Shown: positions 16,087 to 25,015 of the stretch, in pieces | How positions within the stretch are numbered: position 1 is the first letter of the stretch | How the letters are laid out: every line of letters begins with the position of its first letter | Made by a program: the position numbers and the translations under genes | Source: JAAXKN01 sp036261625 | Lineage (GTDB): Bacteria > Bacteroidota > Ignavibacteria > Ignavibacteriales > SURF-24 | DNA: 64,000 nucleotides | Direction of reading: 5' to 3' | Assembly (NCBI GenBank): GCA_036261625.1 | Contig: DATAKL010000001.1 | Coordinates: forward strand, 124,001-188,000 | The notes under the pieces: model-generated | Seen by the model: the letters and a program-made list of their open reading frames with translations, nothing else | Told to the model about the DNA's origin: nothing | The model's database searches: none

Positions 16087-17985
16087 TTAAATTGCAGGGA
16101 CGTCAAAATCCACAAAGTATGAAAAAGCTTCGCCAGCATCTATTTTATCAATTTTTAATCTCAGGATCTGATTTTTTCTGTCAAAACTGTACTTGGGTAT
16201 CCTGGTTCCAAATATATCGCTTGAGAGCTGAAGGCTCTGCATATCACGATTCAGATTGACCTGCACGACTACATTATTTACCTGAATGTTTCCGGGATTT
16301 GAGATCTCAACGGCAATTCTTCTTGAGCTTCTCATCTCTGCATTTACTTCAAGGTTCGACTTTGAAAGCCACCAGTCCCTGATTTCCGGAACAGTTGCAA
16401 TCCATATATTCTTCTGTTTCATGTACCTTATGAGTTCCCTTACAACGTCCACATACTGCGGCTGGCACTGGTACTCGGTATGCAGCTTGAAAATATAGAG
16501 GCCCCCTTCAAAGAGAAGTCTGTCTATATCCTCTTCATAAGTATAAAGCTGGAATTCCCGGTCCGTAAGCCCGTAATTCCTGATGACCTCGTAATCATCA
16601 CGGGCGGTCTTTGTAAAAGCAATTATGCGCTTGTCGCCTTTTATGATTGTCTTTGGCACCGACCTGTCTGTAAGTGAATCTGTAATTATGTAGTTATAGC
16701 CGGCATCAATAAGTGCTCTCAGGGAATTATCGTCATAAAGGCCATACATAGGAACGGCCCCCCTGCCTGCTCCTCCGGGAAGCCGGGACAGGCTGAGCTT
16801 CGACTGGTTGAAATGATTAAGCTGAGTATTATAGTCATAGAGCTTATTGACAGTATCATTAACCGAGGCAAGATAACCCAGGTCTACAATCGATCCCAGC
16901 TCTCCGTAATTGTGCAGATTTCTTAATATGTCTTTGTTTTCATCGACAGCCGTTGGTTCAACAAAAAACGTCATCGGCACTTTTTCTGAACTGATAATGC
17001 CGTAGAGGTTCTGTACGTTATACGCATTTGAACCAATTACAGGCATAATAACTGCGGCTGATTCGTGAGAGTCGGGCCAGTCCCTTACAAAAGCTGTCGG
17101 GGCATACGTCAGCCAGTTAATCGAATTCTGGAACAGCCTTCCGAAATTTATATAATCCTCCTGCTGTCCTATAACAGAGTTCAGTTCAAATCCCATCCAG
17201 ACGAACCTGCCGTTTCCATACCTTCCGTACGCAATGCCGGCGCTTTTGCTCACCTCTTCCCGTACAAGTCCAAGCTCGGTCCTGAAATTGTACCAGAAAC
17301 TTACCTGCGTGGTTCTGGGGTCCAGAATTTCGCATGCCATAGGGCGGTCCCAGGTTGCAATCTTAAGCGGGTATCCTGTTGGTATTCCCGCCGTCAGGGG
17401 AAGTCCCCCTCTTAAGGTATGAATTTTTGTAAATTCGTCGGGTGTAATTTCCTTTGTAAACTTAAGACCGAAAACCTCGCTGAAGAAATCCCAGCCTCTC
17501 CATTTGCCGTTATCAGAGAAGGATGAGGTTCCGCTGGTTGCAAATACGCTTCCCCCTTTTTCGATGTATTTTTTTATCTGTGCAATTTCCCTGTCGCTTA
17601 AGGCTTTTGCCCCGGGCAGAATAAGAAGTTTGTATTTGAAGTGTTCTCCGAGTTCAATGGCCTGGTCGCTTATGACCTCACTTCTGACCTTTGAAGACCT
17701 GAGAAAGTTTCTCCATGTGCTTATGTTATCATTAAGCCAGGTGCTCCCCTGCGGAAGAAGGTTCTCTGTATATTTTGAGTACAATATAGCAGCAGGATAC
17801 TCCTCACCGGAGCTTAAGAAACTGAGGTTCTCCCTTGTAGGCAGTATCTCGGAGATGTTATAGTTTCCGTAAACGCCTTTTATGATAAATAGGAATATTA
17901 AAACTGCAGCGGTCAGAATAACCAACCCTGTCAGTAATATCATAAGCTGATTTACTTTTATCCTATTTACTGTTTTTATCGCCAC
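16087..17985 (-). CDS. membrane-anchored NodB-like polysaccharide deacetylase homologue, probably inactive
   Basis: 632 aa. One N-terminal membrane helix (about residues 14-36), then a flavodoxin/GATase-like domain (about 60-290, with YKLLILPGAKALSD and KKYIEKGGSVFATSG), a NodB-like barrel (about 300-530, with VPMTFFVEPTAVDE and IDAGYNYIITDS) and a C-terminal beta-sandwich. The metal-binding motif of active NodB enzymes (TFDDG) reads AVIMPVIGSNA here, and no H(S/T)xxH zinc motif is visible. I therefore expect a binding or scaffolding role rather than deacetylation. It overlaps the upstream gene by 10 bases and sits in a PgaC-type synthase cluster. Confidence 0.7.
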   Translation of the reverse strand: MAIKTVNRIKVNQLMILLTGLVILTAAVLIFLFIIKGVYGNYNISEILPTRENLSFLSSGEEYPAAILYSKYTENLLPQGSTWLNDNISTWRNFLRSSKVRSEVISDQAIELGEHFKYKLLILPGAKALSDREIAQIKKYIEKGGSVFATSGTSSFSDNGKWRGWDFFSEVFGLKFTKEITPDEFTKIHTLRGGLPLTAGIPTGYPLKIATWDRPMACEILDPRTTQVSFWYNFRTELGLVREEVSKSAGIAYGRYGNGRFVWMGFELNSVIGQQEDYINFGRLFQNSINWLTYAPTAFVRDWPDSHESAAVIMPVIGSNAYNVQNLYGIISSEKVPMTFFVEPTAVDENKDILRNLHNYGELGSIVDLGYLASVNDTVNKLYDYNTQLNHFNQSKLSLSRLPGGAGRGAVPMYGLYDDNSLRALIDAGYNYIITDSLTDRSVPKTIIKGDKRIIAFTKTARDDYEVIRNYGLTDREFQLYTYEEDIDRLLFEGGLYIFKLHTEYQCQPQYVDVVRELIRYMKQKNIWIATVPEIRDWWLSKSNLEVNAEMRSSRRIAVEISNPGNIQVNNVVVQVNLNRDMQSLQLSSDIFGTRIPKYSFDRKNQILRLKIDKIDAGEAFSYFVDFDVPAI

Positions 17986-18488
17986 TTCAGATTTTCCCCG
18001 GTTTTGGTTTTACTGACAGGAACATAGCCTTCGGTAGTGTATTTCATGAATTTTTTATTAGTCGGATCCTCCTCCGGCTCATTTTCCACAGGCATCTGGT
18101 AATTCTGCTGCCTTGAGCGGACCTGCTGAGCCACTACTGCGCGGCCTGCCGGAGCTGCCTGTGCCATAGAAGGCCTTGCTTCAGGATTAGGTCTGGAGTA
18201 AGTTTCCTGGAAAGAAACCTGTCCGCCGCCGCCCTGCATAGCAGGATTACCCTGCATAGCTGGACTACCCTGCATAGCTGGACTACCCTGCATTGCAGGT
18301 CCCCCCTGCTGAATGACAGCCTGATTTGGAGTAAAGAGTTCAGCTTCTATATATCGCGGTGCAGGCATTACTGAAGTACGCCCTTTTCTTTCACGCATTT
18401 TATACAGTATATAAGCTCCAATGGCGAGAATAAAGGTGCTGATTGTAGCAACCAAAATAATAAATGACAGTATAGGGATCAGTTCCAT
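17976..18488 (-). CDS. single-pass membrane protein with PAMQG(S/N) repeats
   Basis: 170 aa, with one N-terminal transmembrane helix (residues about 5-30), a basic stretch (KMRERKGR), then a low-complexity Gln/Gly/Pro-rich tail. Four tandem copies of a pentapeptide PAMQG plus S/N (about residues 64-83) are encoded by near-identical 15-bp units at 18236-18300. No enzymatic domain is visible. It lies between the glycosyltransferase and the NodB-like gene and overlaps the latter, so it is likely a small partner of the synthase, as found in several exopolysaccharide systems. That role is inferred from position. Confidence 0.75.
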   Translation of the reverse strand: MELIPILSFIILVATISTFILAIGAYILYKMRERKGRTSVMPAPRYIEAELFTPNQAVIQQGGPAMQGSPAMQGSPAMQGNPAMQGGGGQVSFQETYSRPNPEARPSMAQAAPAGRAVVAQQVRSRQQNYQMPVENEPEEDPTNKKFMKYTTEGYVPVSKTKTGENLKWR

Positions 18489-18526
18489 GTTAAACCTCTG
18501 TGTTTTTCAAAGTCTTTTTTTCAAAA

Positions 18527-19921
18527 TTATCCGTTTCCTATTCTTTCCAGTTTACCCCAGTTCATCTCAATTCCCAAAAACTCCTCGATTGTAGCCATAG
18601 CTTTTGTAATATCGATCATCAGAATAAATATCAGACGGTATATAAAAGCATATGGTACAAGCCGTATATCCTCCTTTTCAACTGCCACACAGTAAAGTGC
18701 GGTCATCAGATCCAGCAGCGCAATGCCGGCCCACCAGAATGCCAGAAGGTTACTCATTCCGTAGACCAATGCAACTACAATAAAGAACAGGTTTGCAAAT
18801 ATATTCATTACCGGCCAGATAAGGGCCTCATAGAACATTGACCAAAGGACGAGTGAATTGCCGAAATTAAGTGTCGGATTAAACAGGTGTCTTTTGTGTT
18901 TTAAGATCGACTGCAGAATTCCTCTTGTCCATCTGTACCTTTGCTTTAAGAGCTGATTTAATGTTTCAGGGGCCTCGGTATATGAGATGGCATTCTGCTC
19001 ATAGTAAATTTTCCATCCTGCAGCCATTATATTCAGCGTCAGGTCGGCATCTTCAGCAAACGTATCGCTGGAGTACCAGCCGGCATCCTGAATGGCCTTC
19101 TTTCTGAAAATACCCACGGGTCCGGGTATTATGTTTACAAGCTTAATCAGGCTTTGTGCGCTTCTTGGCATATTTAAGCCTTCGACGTATTCAAGAGCCT
19201 GCAGGTCTGTGAGCATCTTCTTCCTGTTCAAGACCTTGACGTTGCCGGCAACGGCACCTATTGTAGGATCGGTAAAGTGCTTGATACCTGCCCTTAAGGT
19301 ATTTGCCGAGAGCTGTGAATCGCCGTCCATGCAGAGCACAAACTCAGCTTTTGAATACTGTATACCTGCATTGAGAGCTTTAGATTTTCCCCCGTTAGGC
19401 TTGTTGATCATGGAGACCCTTACCATCTCCAGTCTGCCTTTATGAATTCCCACCAGGCTCTGGCCTACTTCTTTTGTATTGTCTGTAGAGCCGTCGTTTA
19501 CAATTATTATTTCATAGTTCGGATAATCCAGGTCCAGGAGCGATGTTATGGAATTGCTTAAGACCTTGCCTTCATTGTACACAGGAACAATAATGGAAAC
19601 AAACGGGAAAAAATCGCTTTTATTCTCGACCGTATATTTGGTTATATAGAGGTACGCCATTATGAGCGTCGAAAAATACCTGAAGAGCAGCACGAAAAGG
19701 AAAATTACCAGAGATACAATAGAAGAAAATACAAACAGGTTGCTGTATGAAAGTCCTGTTATAGGCAAAGTGACGGCAATGGTGATAATTAAAAGCAAAG
19801 ATACAATGCCGGTTGAAAATATCGTAGCCATCAGTTTATTTCCCCTGCCCGTATCCTCGTGCGGCTTTTCAAAATTATCCAGAATAATTTTCCCGCGAAG
19901 TATTTCCTTATTCTTTCTCAT
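18527..19921 (-). CDS. PgaC/IcaA-like family 2 membrane glycosyltransferase
   Basis: Processive synthase that polymerises a beta-linked polysaccharide and extrudes it through the membrane. N-terminal membrane helices (about 30-85) precede the GT-A domain with VSIIVPVYNEG, VNDGSTDNT, the DGDSQL metal site, FAEDADLTLN and the QxxRW motif (LLKQRYRWTRG). C-terminal helices follow (about 355-440). These features match poly-N-acetylglucosamine or cellulose/hyaluronan-type synthases; the sugar cannot be assigned. The ATG at 19921 (MRKNKEIL) with GGAAAG upstream is preferred to the TTG at 19945. It heads the minus-strand cluster down to 11.6 kb. Confidence 0.9.
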   Translation of the reverse strand: MRKNKEILRGKIILDNFEKPHEDTGRGNKLMATIFSTGIVSLLLIITIAVTLPITGLSYSNLFVFSSIVSLVIFLFVLLFRYFSTLIMAYLYITKYTVENKSDFFPFVSIIVPVYNEGKVLSNSITSLLDLDYPNYEIIIVNDGSTDNTKEVGQSLVGIHKGRLEMVRVSMINKPNGGKSKALNAGIQYSKAEFVLCMDGDSQLSANTLRAGIKHFTDPTIGAVAGNVKVLNRKKMLTDLQALEYVEGLNMPRSAQSLIKLVNIIPGPVGIFRKKAIQDAGWYSSDTFAEDADLTLNIMAAGWKIYYEQNAISYTEAPETLNQLLKQRYRWTRGILQSILKHKRHLFNPTLNFGNSLVLWSMFYEALIWPVMNIFANLFFIVVALVYGMSNLLAFWWAGIALLDLMTALYCVAVEKEDIRLVPYAFIYRLIFILMIDITKAMATIEEFLGIEMNWGKLERIGNG

Positions 19922-20306
19922 TTCAGTTGTCTTTCCATTTATCAAATCAAACCGCCATTTGTTTCAACTTAAATTAACAATTTTTGAAATTTCTGCAAAT
20001 CTCCTCTACCGGATATGGAATATTCCTTTATACAAAGTATATCCGCATTAGTTAATCAATTTTGATGCCAGTCAAAATCTCTCTATTAAATACAATTATT
20101 TTACAATTCAAAGCCGCCCTGTTCCTTTTTGAGACAGAATAAAAAGCACTGCTTCATTTTGGACACATAAAATTAATTGAAAAAATGCTTAAATGACATA
20201 ACTAATTTGTCTGGAGCCGGAGATTAATATGCTTATAAATATCCCATTATTGCGATTAGAGTATTTATATTTTATTTTAACACTAAAGAAAATCAGTGAG
20301 GTCAAA
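19922..20306. other. divergent intergenic region
   Basis: About 385 bp between the divergent glycosyltransferase and AhpD-like genes, AT-rich and presumably holding both promoters. On the plus strand TTGAAA at about 20177 is followed at a plausible distance by TAACTAAT. I see no clear operator or RNA structure. Confidence 0.35.
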
Positions 20307-20651
20307 GTGGCAGGAGTACCCAAAAGATATCAGAAATTTACTGAGGATTATCCCCAGGTTGCAGAAGCATACGAAAAGCTCGGAGAGGCTGTCCACGAAG
20401 CAGGCCCGCTCGAGGCTAAAACACGGGCGCTTGTAAAGCTTACAATTTCGGTAGGCGCACGTATGGAAGGAGCTGTTCATTCACATACAAGAAAAGCTCT
20501 AAAGGCAGGCCTCAGCCATGAGGAAATCAGGCATGCTGTCATGCTGGCACTCCCTACGCTGGGGCTGCCTTCCACGATGGCTGCAATGAGCTGGGTGGAT
20601 GACGTACTGGAAGCTCCTGAGAAGGAAAAATCCCTGGAAATAAAGCATTAA
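20307..20651 (+). CDS. carboxymuconolactone decarboxylase/AhpD-family protein
   Basis: 114 aa starting at GTG 20307 (VAGVPKRYQKF) with AGTGAGG at 20295-20301; the upstream in-frame ATG at 20229 would add a hydrophobic, poorly conserved leader. The core LEAKTRALVKLTISVGARMEGAVHSHTRKAL and GLSHEEIRHAV is typical of the CMD fold. The CxxC redox pair of true AhpD is absent; the site has the E-x3-H-x-H type of residues instead, so peroxidase-reductase activity is unlikely. It precedes the chromate transporter by 14 bases. Confidence 0.85.
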   Translation: MAGVPKRYQKFTEDYPQVAEAYEKLGEAVHEAGPLEAKTRALVKLTISVGARMEGAVHSHTRKALKAGLSHEEIRHAVMLALPTLGLPSTMAAMSWVDDVLEAPEKEKSLEIKH

Positions 20652-20665
20652 CCGGCTGAAAAAAG

Positions 20666-21190
20666 ATGCTTAATAATCTGCTGGAACTTTTTATTTCTTT
20701 CCTCAAGGTTGGCAGCTTTTCATTCGGAGGGGCTTATTCGCTTATTCCTCTCATCGAAACCGAAGTTGTCCAGAAGCACCAATGGCTCAGCCATAACGAG
20801 TTTCTGAAAGTACTCGGCATGGTGGAGGTGATTCCGGGAGCCATTTCAATCAAGTATGCCACCTATACCGGCTACAAGGTTGCAGGCATCTGGGGAATTA
20901 TTGCAGCAAACCTGGGCAACATGTTTATGCCTGTTGCAATAATTAGCCTTGCAGCTTACTTCTACAGCATGTTTGAGAAGAACAAGTACGTCTTCAAGAG
21001 TTTCGAAGGTGTAAAGTTTGCAGTCATAGGAATGATTATGGCAATCATGGCGCGCTACCTGTTTTCCAGCTTCTCAAACTGGAAAGGTGTTTTGTTTATA
21101 GCCTTCGGGTTTGCTCTTACTTACTGGCTTAAACTGCATCCTATAGCTGTTGTTGTGGGTGCGGCTCTGGCTGCTCTATTGGTCCTTTAA
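20666..21190 (+). CDS. chrA: single-domain chromate transporter (CHR family)
   Basis: 174 aa, one CHR domain with the signature KVGSFSFGGAYSLIPLIE near the N-terminus, VEVIPGAISIKYATYTGYK, and about five to six membrane helices. Short-chain CHR proteins normally occur as a pair of adjacent genes that form the antiporter together. Only one copy is present here, so it would have to act as a homodimer, pair with a distant gene, or be a remnant. Substrate (chromate versus another oxyanion) is not provable. It is followed by moaA at 23 bases. Confidence 0.88.
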   Translation: MLNNLLELFISFLKVGSFSFGGAYSLIPLIETEVVQKHQWLSHNEFLKVLGMVEVIPGAISIKYATYTGYKVAGIWGIIAANLGNMFMPVAIISLAAYFYSMFEKNKYVFKSFEGVKFAVIGMIMAIMARYLFSSFSNWKGVLFIAFGFALTYWLKLHPIAVVVGAALAALLVL

Positions 21191-21213
21191 TTTAAAGACT
21201 TTATGGGAATAAA

Positions 21214-22221
21214 ATGCCGCTTGTGCTTAAAGACAGATTCGGAAGGATACACGATTACCTGAGAATATCACTTACCGACAGGTGCAATCTTAACTGCATC
21301 TACTGCTGCAATCCTCAGCTGCCAAAATCATTAAAACCGGATAAAAAAGAAATTCTGAACTTTGATGAGCTCCTCAGGGTTGTAAGAATCTTTACCGAAA
21401 GCCTTGGAATAAGAAAAGTCCGCTTCACGGGCGGAGAGCCGATGCTTAGAAAAGATATTATGAAGTTCTTTGAAGCACTCTCTCCTCTTAAAAAACGTAC
21501 CGGTTTTGAATTTGCCGTTACTACAAACGGCACACTCCTCGAGGGCAACATCGAAGCCCTGAAAAGTGCCGGTCTTGACAGGATAAATATCAGCCTCGAT
21601 TCACTGCGCAGCGAAGTCTTTAAGTACATAACAGGTTCCGATAAACTAAGCGAGGTCCTTAAGAATATCAATGGCCTGGAAGAAACCGGATTTCAGAACA
21701 TAAAAATCAACAGCGTAGTAATGAGAAACATCAACGATTCCGAAGCAGCGGAATTTGCAGACTTCTTCAGGAACCGGAACATCACGGTAAGATTCATCGA
21801 ATTTATGCCTTTTGAGAATAACGGCTGGACCAGGGAAACCTTTGTAAGTTCTGAAGAAGTAAAAAAAAATATTGAGAAACATTTCCATCTCGAGAAGATT
21901 GAAGACAAAAGCCAGATAGCCCAACTCTACCGCATGACGGGCTATAAGGCAAAGATAGGCTTTATCAGCCCCGTTTCGCAGCATTTCTGCTCAGAGTGCA
22001 ACAGGCTCCGCCTTAAGGCAAACGGCAGGTTGAAACTCTGCCTTTTTGACCCCGCACAAAGAGAAATCGACTTAAGGGATGTGCTCCGGGACGAGGGCAG
22101 CAGTGACCTCGACATAATAACAATAATTTCGGAATCCTTAAGCCTGAAAGAAAGAGAACACCCGGAAGTAAGTACGCTCGCTTTGGAAAACAGAAATTCC
22201 ATGCAGAATATCGGAGGATAA
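21214..22221 (+). CDS. moaA: GTP 3',8-cyclase (molybdenum cofactor biosynthesis)
   Basis: Radical SAM enzyme for the first step of molybdopterin synthesis. The N-terminal cluster motif is CNLNCIYC (CxxxCxxC) and the SAM-binding GGEP follows in RFTGGEPMLRKD. The C-terminal [4Fe-4S] site is FCSECNRLRL...GRLKLCLF. The protein ends in IGG, the C-terminal Gly-Gly used by MoaA in catalysis. 335 aa, usual length. It is followed by moaC at 7 bases. Confidence 0.96.
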   Translation: MPLVLKDRFGRIHDYLRISLTDRCNLNCIYCCNPQLPKSLKPDKKEILNFDELLRVVRIFTESLGIRKVRFTGGEPMLRKDIMKFFEALSPLKKRTGFEFAVTTNGTLLEGNIEALKSAGLDRINISLDSLRSEVFKYITGSDKLSEVLKNINGLEETGFQNIKINSVVMRNINDSEAAEFADFFRNRNITVRFIEFMPFENNGWTRETFVSSEEVKKNIEKHFHLEKIEDKSQIAQLYRMTGYKAKIGFISPVSQHFCSECNRLRLKANGRLKLCLFDPAQREIDLRDVLRDEGSSDLDIITIISESLSLKEREHPEVSTLALENRNSMQNIGG

Positions 22222-22228
22222 TAAAGTT

Positions 22229-22708
22229 ATGAAGAGTTTTTCACACCTTGATGAACAGGGCAAGGCCAGGATGGTGGATGTTACAGAAAAGGCCGATACC
22301 GAACGCACTGCCGCGGCCTCCTGTGAGGTGCTTCTTACAGACGGGATATTTGAAAAAATAAAGAACAATGATGTTGCCAAAGGCGACGTTCTCACTGTGG
22401 CCAGGATTGCAGGAATTCAGGCGGCTAAGAAAACTTATGAGCTGATTCCCTTGTGCCATAATATCTTCATTTCCAATGTCAGTTTGTCGCTTGAGTTAAA
22501 TGAAAAGGACAAATCCGTGGAAATTACAGCCGAAACGAAAACAGTTTCGAAAACGGGCGTTGAAATGGAGGCCCTTACGGCCGTAAGCGTTGCAGCTCTC
22601 ACAGTCTTCGACATGTGCAAGGCTATCAGTAAATCCATGGTCATCTCCGGCATTAAGGTAATCTCTAAGACCGGCGGCAAAAGCGGGGACTATAAATATG
22701 GGAAATGA
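22229..22708 (+). CDS. moaC: cyclic pyranopterin monophosphate synthase
   Basis: Works after MoaA to form cyclic pyranopterin monophosphate. The family signatures MVDVTEKADTERTAAA, IPLCHNIFISNV and TGVEMEALTAVSVAALTVFDMCKA are all present, with the catalytic Lys toward the C-terminus in ISKTGGKSG. 159 aa, full length. It overlaps the MOSC gene by 11 bases, indicating coupled translation. Confidence 0.96.
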   Translation: MKSFSHLDEQGKARMVDVTEKADTERTAAASCEVLLTDGIFEKIKNNDVAKGDVLTVARIAGIQAAKKTYELIPLCHNIFISNVSLSLELNEKDKSVEITAETKTVSKTGVEMEALTAVSVAALTVFDMCKAISKSMVISGIKVISKTGGKSGDYKYGK

Positions 22709-23156
22709 AAAAGGCAGGATAGTTGCAATTTCAACGAGCAAAAAAAAAGGAGTACCTAAGACAAACGTCACCAAAGCAAAACTTGTTGAAAACTTCGGAA
22801 TTGAAGGGGATGCCCATGCAGGAGCATGGCACCGCCAGGTAAGCCTCCTTGCACTTGAAAGCATAGAGAAGATGAAACTTCTGGGCTTAAGTAAGCTTAA
22901 GCCGGGCATATTCGCCGAAAATCTGACTACAGAATTCTTAATCCTCCCGGTGCTAAAGATCGGAACCAGAATTAAAGTTGGACTTGAGGCAGAGCTTGAA
23001 ATTACTCAGATCGGCAAGGAATGCCACTCGCACTGCGCTATATACAACAAGGCAGGCGACTGCATAATGCCTAAGGAAGGGATCTTTGCCAGGGTTATAA
23101 AGTCAGGTGAAATCTTCCCCGGCGATGAAGTTGTCATCTTAAACGGGTTAATCTAG
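22698..23156 (+). CDS. MOSC-domain protein
   Basis: 152 aa, a stand-alone MOSC domain (KTNVTKAKLVENFGIEGDAHAG, HRQVSLLALESIEKM, and ECHSHCAIYNKAGDCIMPKEGIF split over the second half). MOSC domains carry a conserved Cys thought to handle sulfur for the Mo cofactor. Stand-alone versions next to moaC are common in anaerobes, and this overlap supports a role in cofactor sulfuration or tailoring. It overlaps the 3' end of mobA convergently by 9 bases. Confidence 0.9.
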   Translation: MGNEKGRIVAISTSKKKGVPKTNVTKAKLVENFGIEGDAHAGAWHRQVSLLALESIEKMKLLGLSKLKPGIFAENLTTEFLILPVLKIGTRIKVGLEAELEITQIGKECHSHCAIYNKAGDCIMPKEGIFARVIKSGEIFPGDEVVILNGLI

Positions 23157-23825
23157 AGCCCGGGAGAAATCCTCAACTTTTTTTTGCGCAGCATTCACCT
23201 GAGAAGATAGTCTTAAGCTGACATACCTGAACTCACTCTGGCGGTTCATATTGTAATACATATCCTCACTATAGAAAGTAAGCTTTTCGGCATCAATAAT
23301 TTCAGCCCCAAGGCGTTCAGCCATTTCGAGCACTCTGCATTTTCTCTTTTTTTGTTCGGTGGATCTTTCTTCCGCCTGATCTTTATCCAGCAATATTTTT
23401 TCCGCCTCCGCAATCAAGCTTTTATGATAGATTCCGCAGAGCTGCTGGATGAACCCGTTGGCACGGGCAATTGTAATGGGTTTATCGGTTTTGTAACTAA
23501 TGAGATATTCTATCATTTCACCTTTCATCAGTGGAATATCTGATGCTATAATAAAGCATTTATCCGTCGTGGAATTCACAAGCGCCGAGTGTATGCCTGA
23601 AAGAGGTCCACGGCCCGGATAAATATCCGGGTATAACGGAAGCTTAAGAAAACTGTACTCCTCCGGCTCATTGGCTATAAGGATTATTTTGCTGAAGATC
23701 TCCTGCAGCTGATCCTTAAGTCTTTCAATTACGGTTTTATCCCCTATTTTCATAAGAGACTTGTTTTCTCCCATGCGCGTACTTTTGCCTCCGGAGAGAA
23801 TACAGGCAGTTATATCATTATACAT
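23148..23825 (-). CDS. mobA: molybdenum cofactor guanylyltransferase
   Basis: Nucleotidyltransferase that attaches GMP to molybdopterin for the bis-MGD cofactor of DMSO-reductase-type enzymes. The N-terminal ACILSGGKSTRMGENKSL is the GGxSxRMGxxK signature, and IIASDIPLMKGEMI holds the metal-binding Asp. 225 aa. The C-terminus is somewhat longer and more polar than in E. coli MobA. It overlaps moeA by 16 bases. Its presence implies that bis-MGD enzymes are encoded elsewhere; none is in this window. Confidence 0.93.
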   Translation of the reverse strand: MYNDITACILSGGKSTRMGENKSLMKIGDKTVIERLKDQLQEIFSKIILIANEPEEYSFLKLPLYPDIYPGRGPLSGIHSALVNSTTDKCFIIASDIPLMKGEMIEYLISYKTDKPITIARANGFIQQLCGIYHKSLIAEAEKILLDKDQAEERSTEQKKRKCRVLEMAERLGAEIIDAEKLTFYSEDMYYNMNRQSEFRYVSLRLSSQVNAAQKKVEDFSRALD

Positions 23826-25015
23826 TCTACCTCCTCACCCTCCTGAGGATTCAGTCTTTCCTCTTCAATAACAATCAGGCAGTTCGACATGCTCATCTGC
23901 ACGAGGTTGCCCGATGACTGCTGCCCTACAGGAACTGCGGATATAACCCCCAATTCATCCCGGCTGACAAGCCCCCTTACAAAATGCCTTTTTGAATCTG
24001 ACTTTGTTATGCTCTTCTTAAGTACTGCTCTTAAAGGAGGCTGTTCACTTAGCCCGAAACATTTCATGATGTTAGTCTTAACGAAGAGATAAAAAGTTAC
24101 AAGCGAGGAGACCGGATTGCCCGGAAGGCCGAAAACCGGCTTTGTATGCCCCTCACCTTCCATTAGGCCGAAAAGGACGGGCTTTCCGGGCTTAATGTTA
24201 ACCCTATGAAAAAGTGTCTTTATGCCAATGTCGGTGAAGACTTCCTTTACGTAGTCAAATTTACCTGCCGAAACGCCCCCTGTTGTAATTAGTATGTCGC
24301 ACTTTTCGAGGGCACTACTGACTGCTGATTTAATCTCTTCTTTACTATCCCTTGCAATGCCGCAGTTTACCGGGATCATATTGATTTCCCTAACTGCACT
24401 CAGGATTGAATAAAGGTTGGAAGCCCTGATCTTATCGCCCGAAGGCGCCTGGTCAATTTCAGTAAGTTCATCTCCTGTAGCCAGCACGCCGATTTTCAGC
24501 TTCTCATAAACCTTAACTTTCCCCCTTCCGCAGGCGGCAAGTGCAGCAATCTGAGGGGACTTAAGGAATGTCCCTTTTCCAAGAGCAGTCTGCCCTTTCA
24601 TGAGGTCCTGCCCCTTTTTTGAAACATTCATTCCTTTTGTAAACATGGCATTTGTGTTAAGAATGACATTGTCCTCTCTTACAAACACATCCTCAATCGG
24701 AATTACTGTATCGAATCCTTCAGGAAGCCTGCTGCCGGTCATTATGGAAACCGTGGAAATCGGGTCGGCAATAAAATCGGTGTAATGCCCTGCCGGGATC
24801 TCCCCTTTAATCGTCCAGCTCCTGATGCCCGGATTGAATTTAACGGCAAAGCCGTCCATGGCTGAATTATCAAATGGCGGAAGGTCCACCTCTGAGGTAA
24901 CTTCTTCGGCAAGTGTTCTTCCCTGGGCTTCCTGAAGAGGGATGTACTCCGTCTTAAGCCATGGAGCTTTCAATGCGTTGTAAATTATTTCCTGTGCCTG
25001 GCTGAAACTGATCAT
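23810..25015 (-). CDS. moeA: molybdopterin molybdenumtransferase
   Basis: Inserts molybdate into molybdopterin. Recognised by PPFDNSAMDGFAVK, MTGSRLPEGFDTVIPIED, GVLATGDELTEI, ITTGGVSAGKFDYVKEV and FGLPGNPVSSLVTF. The ATG at 25015 (MISFSQAQEII) is chosen; the longer frame from 25081 would add a hydrophobic 22-residue leader not expected in this cytosolic enzyme. 401 aa. Convergent to moaA-moaC-MOSC, so the cofactor genes form two units. Confidence 0.94.
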   Translation of the reverse strand: MISFSQAQEIIYNALKAPWLKTEYIPLQEAQGRTLAEEVTSEVDLPPFDNSAMDGFAVKFNPGIRSWTIKGEIPAGHYTDFIADPISTVSIMTGSRLPEGFDTVIPIEDVFVREDNVILNTNAMFTKGMNVSKKGQDLMKGQTALGKGTFLKSPQIAALAACGRGKVKVYEKLKIGVLATGDELTEIDQAPSGDKIRASNLYSILSAVREINMIPVNCGIARDSKEEIKSAVSSALEKCDILITTGGVSAGKFDYVKEVFTDIGIKTLFHRVNIKPGKPVLFGLMEGEGHTKPVFGLPGNPVSSLVTFYLFVKTNIMKCFGLSEQPPLRAVLKKSITKSDSKRHFVRGLVSRDELGVISAVPVGQQSSGNLVQMSMSNCLIVIEEERLNPQEGEEVECIMI

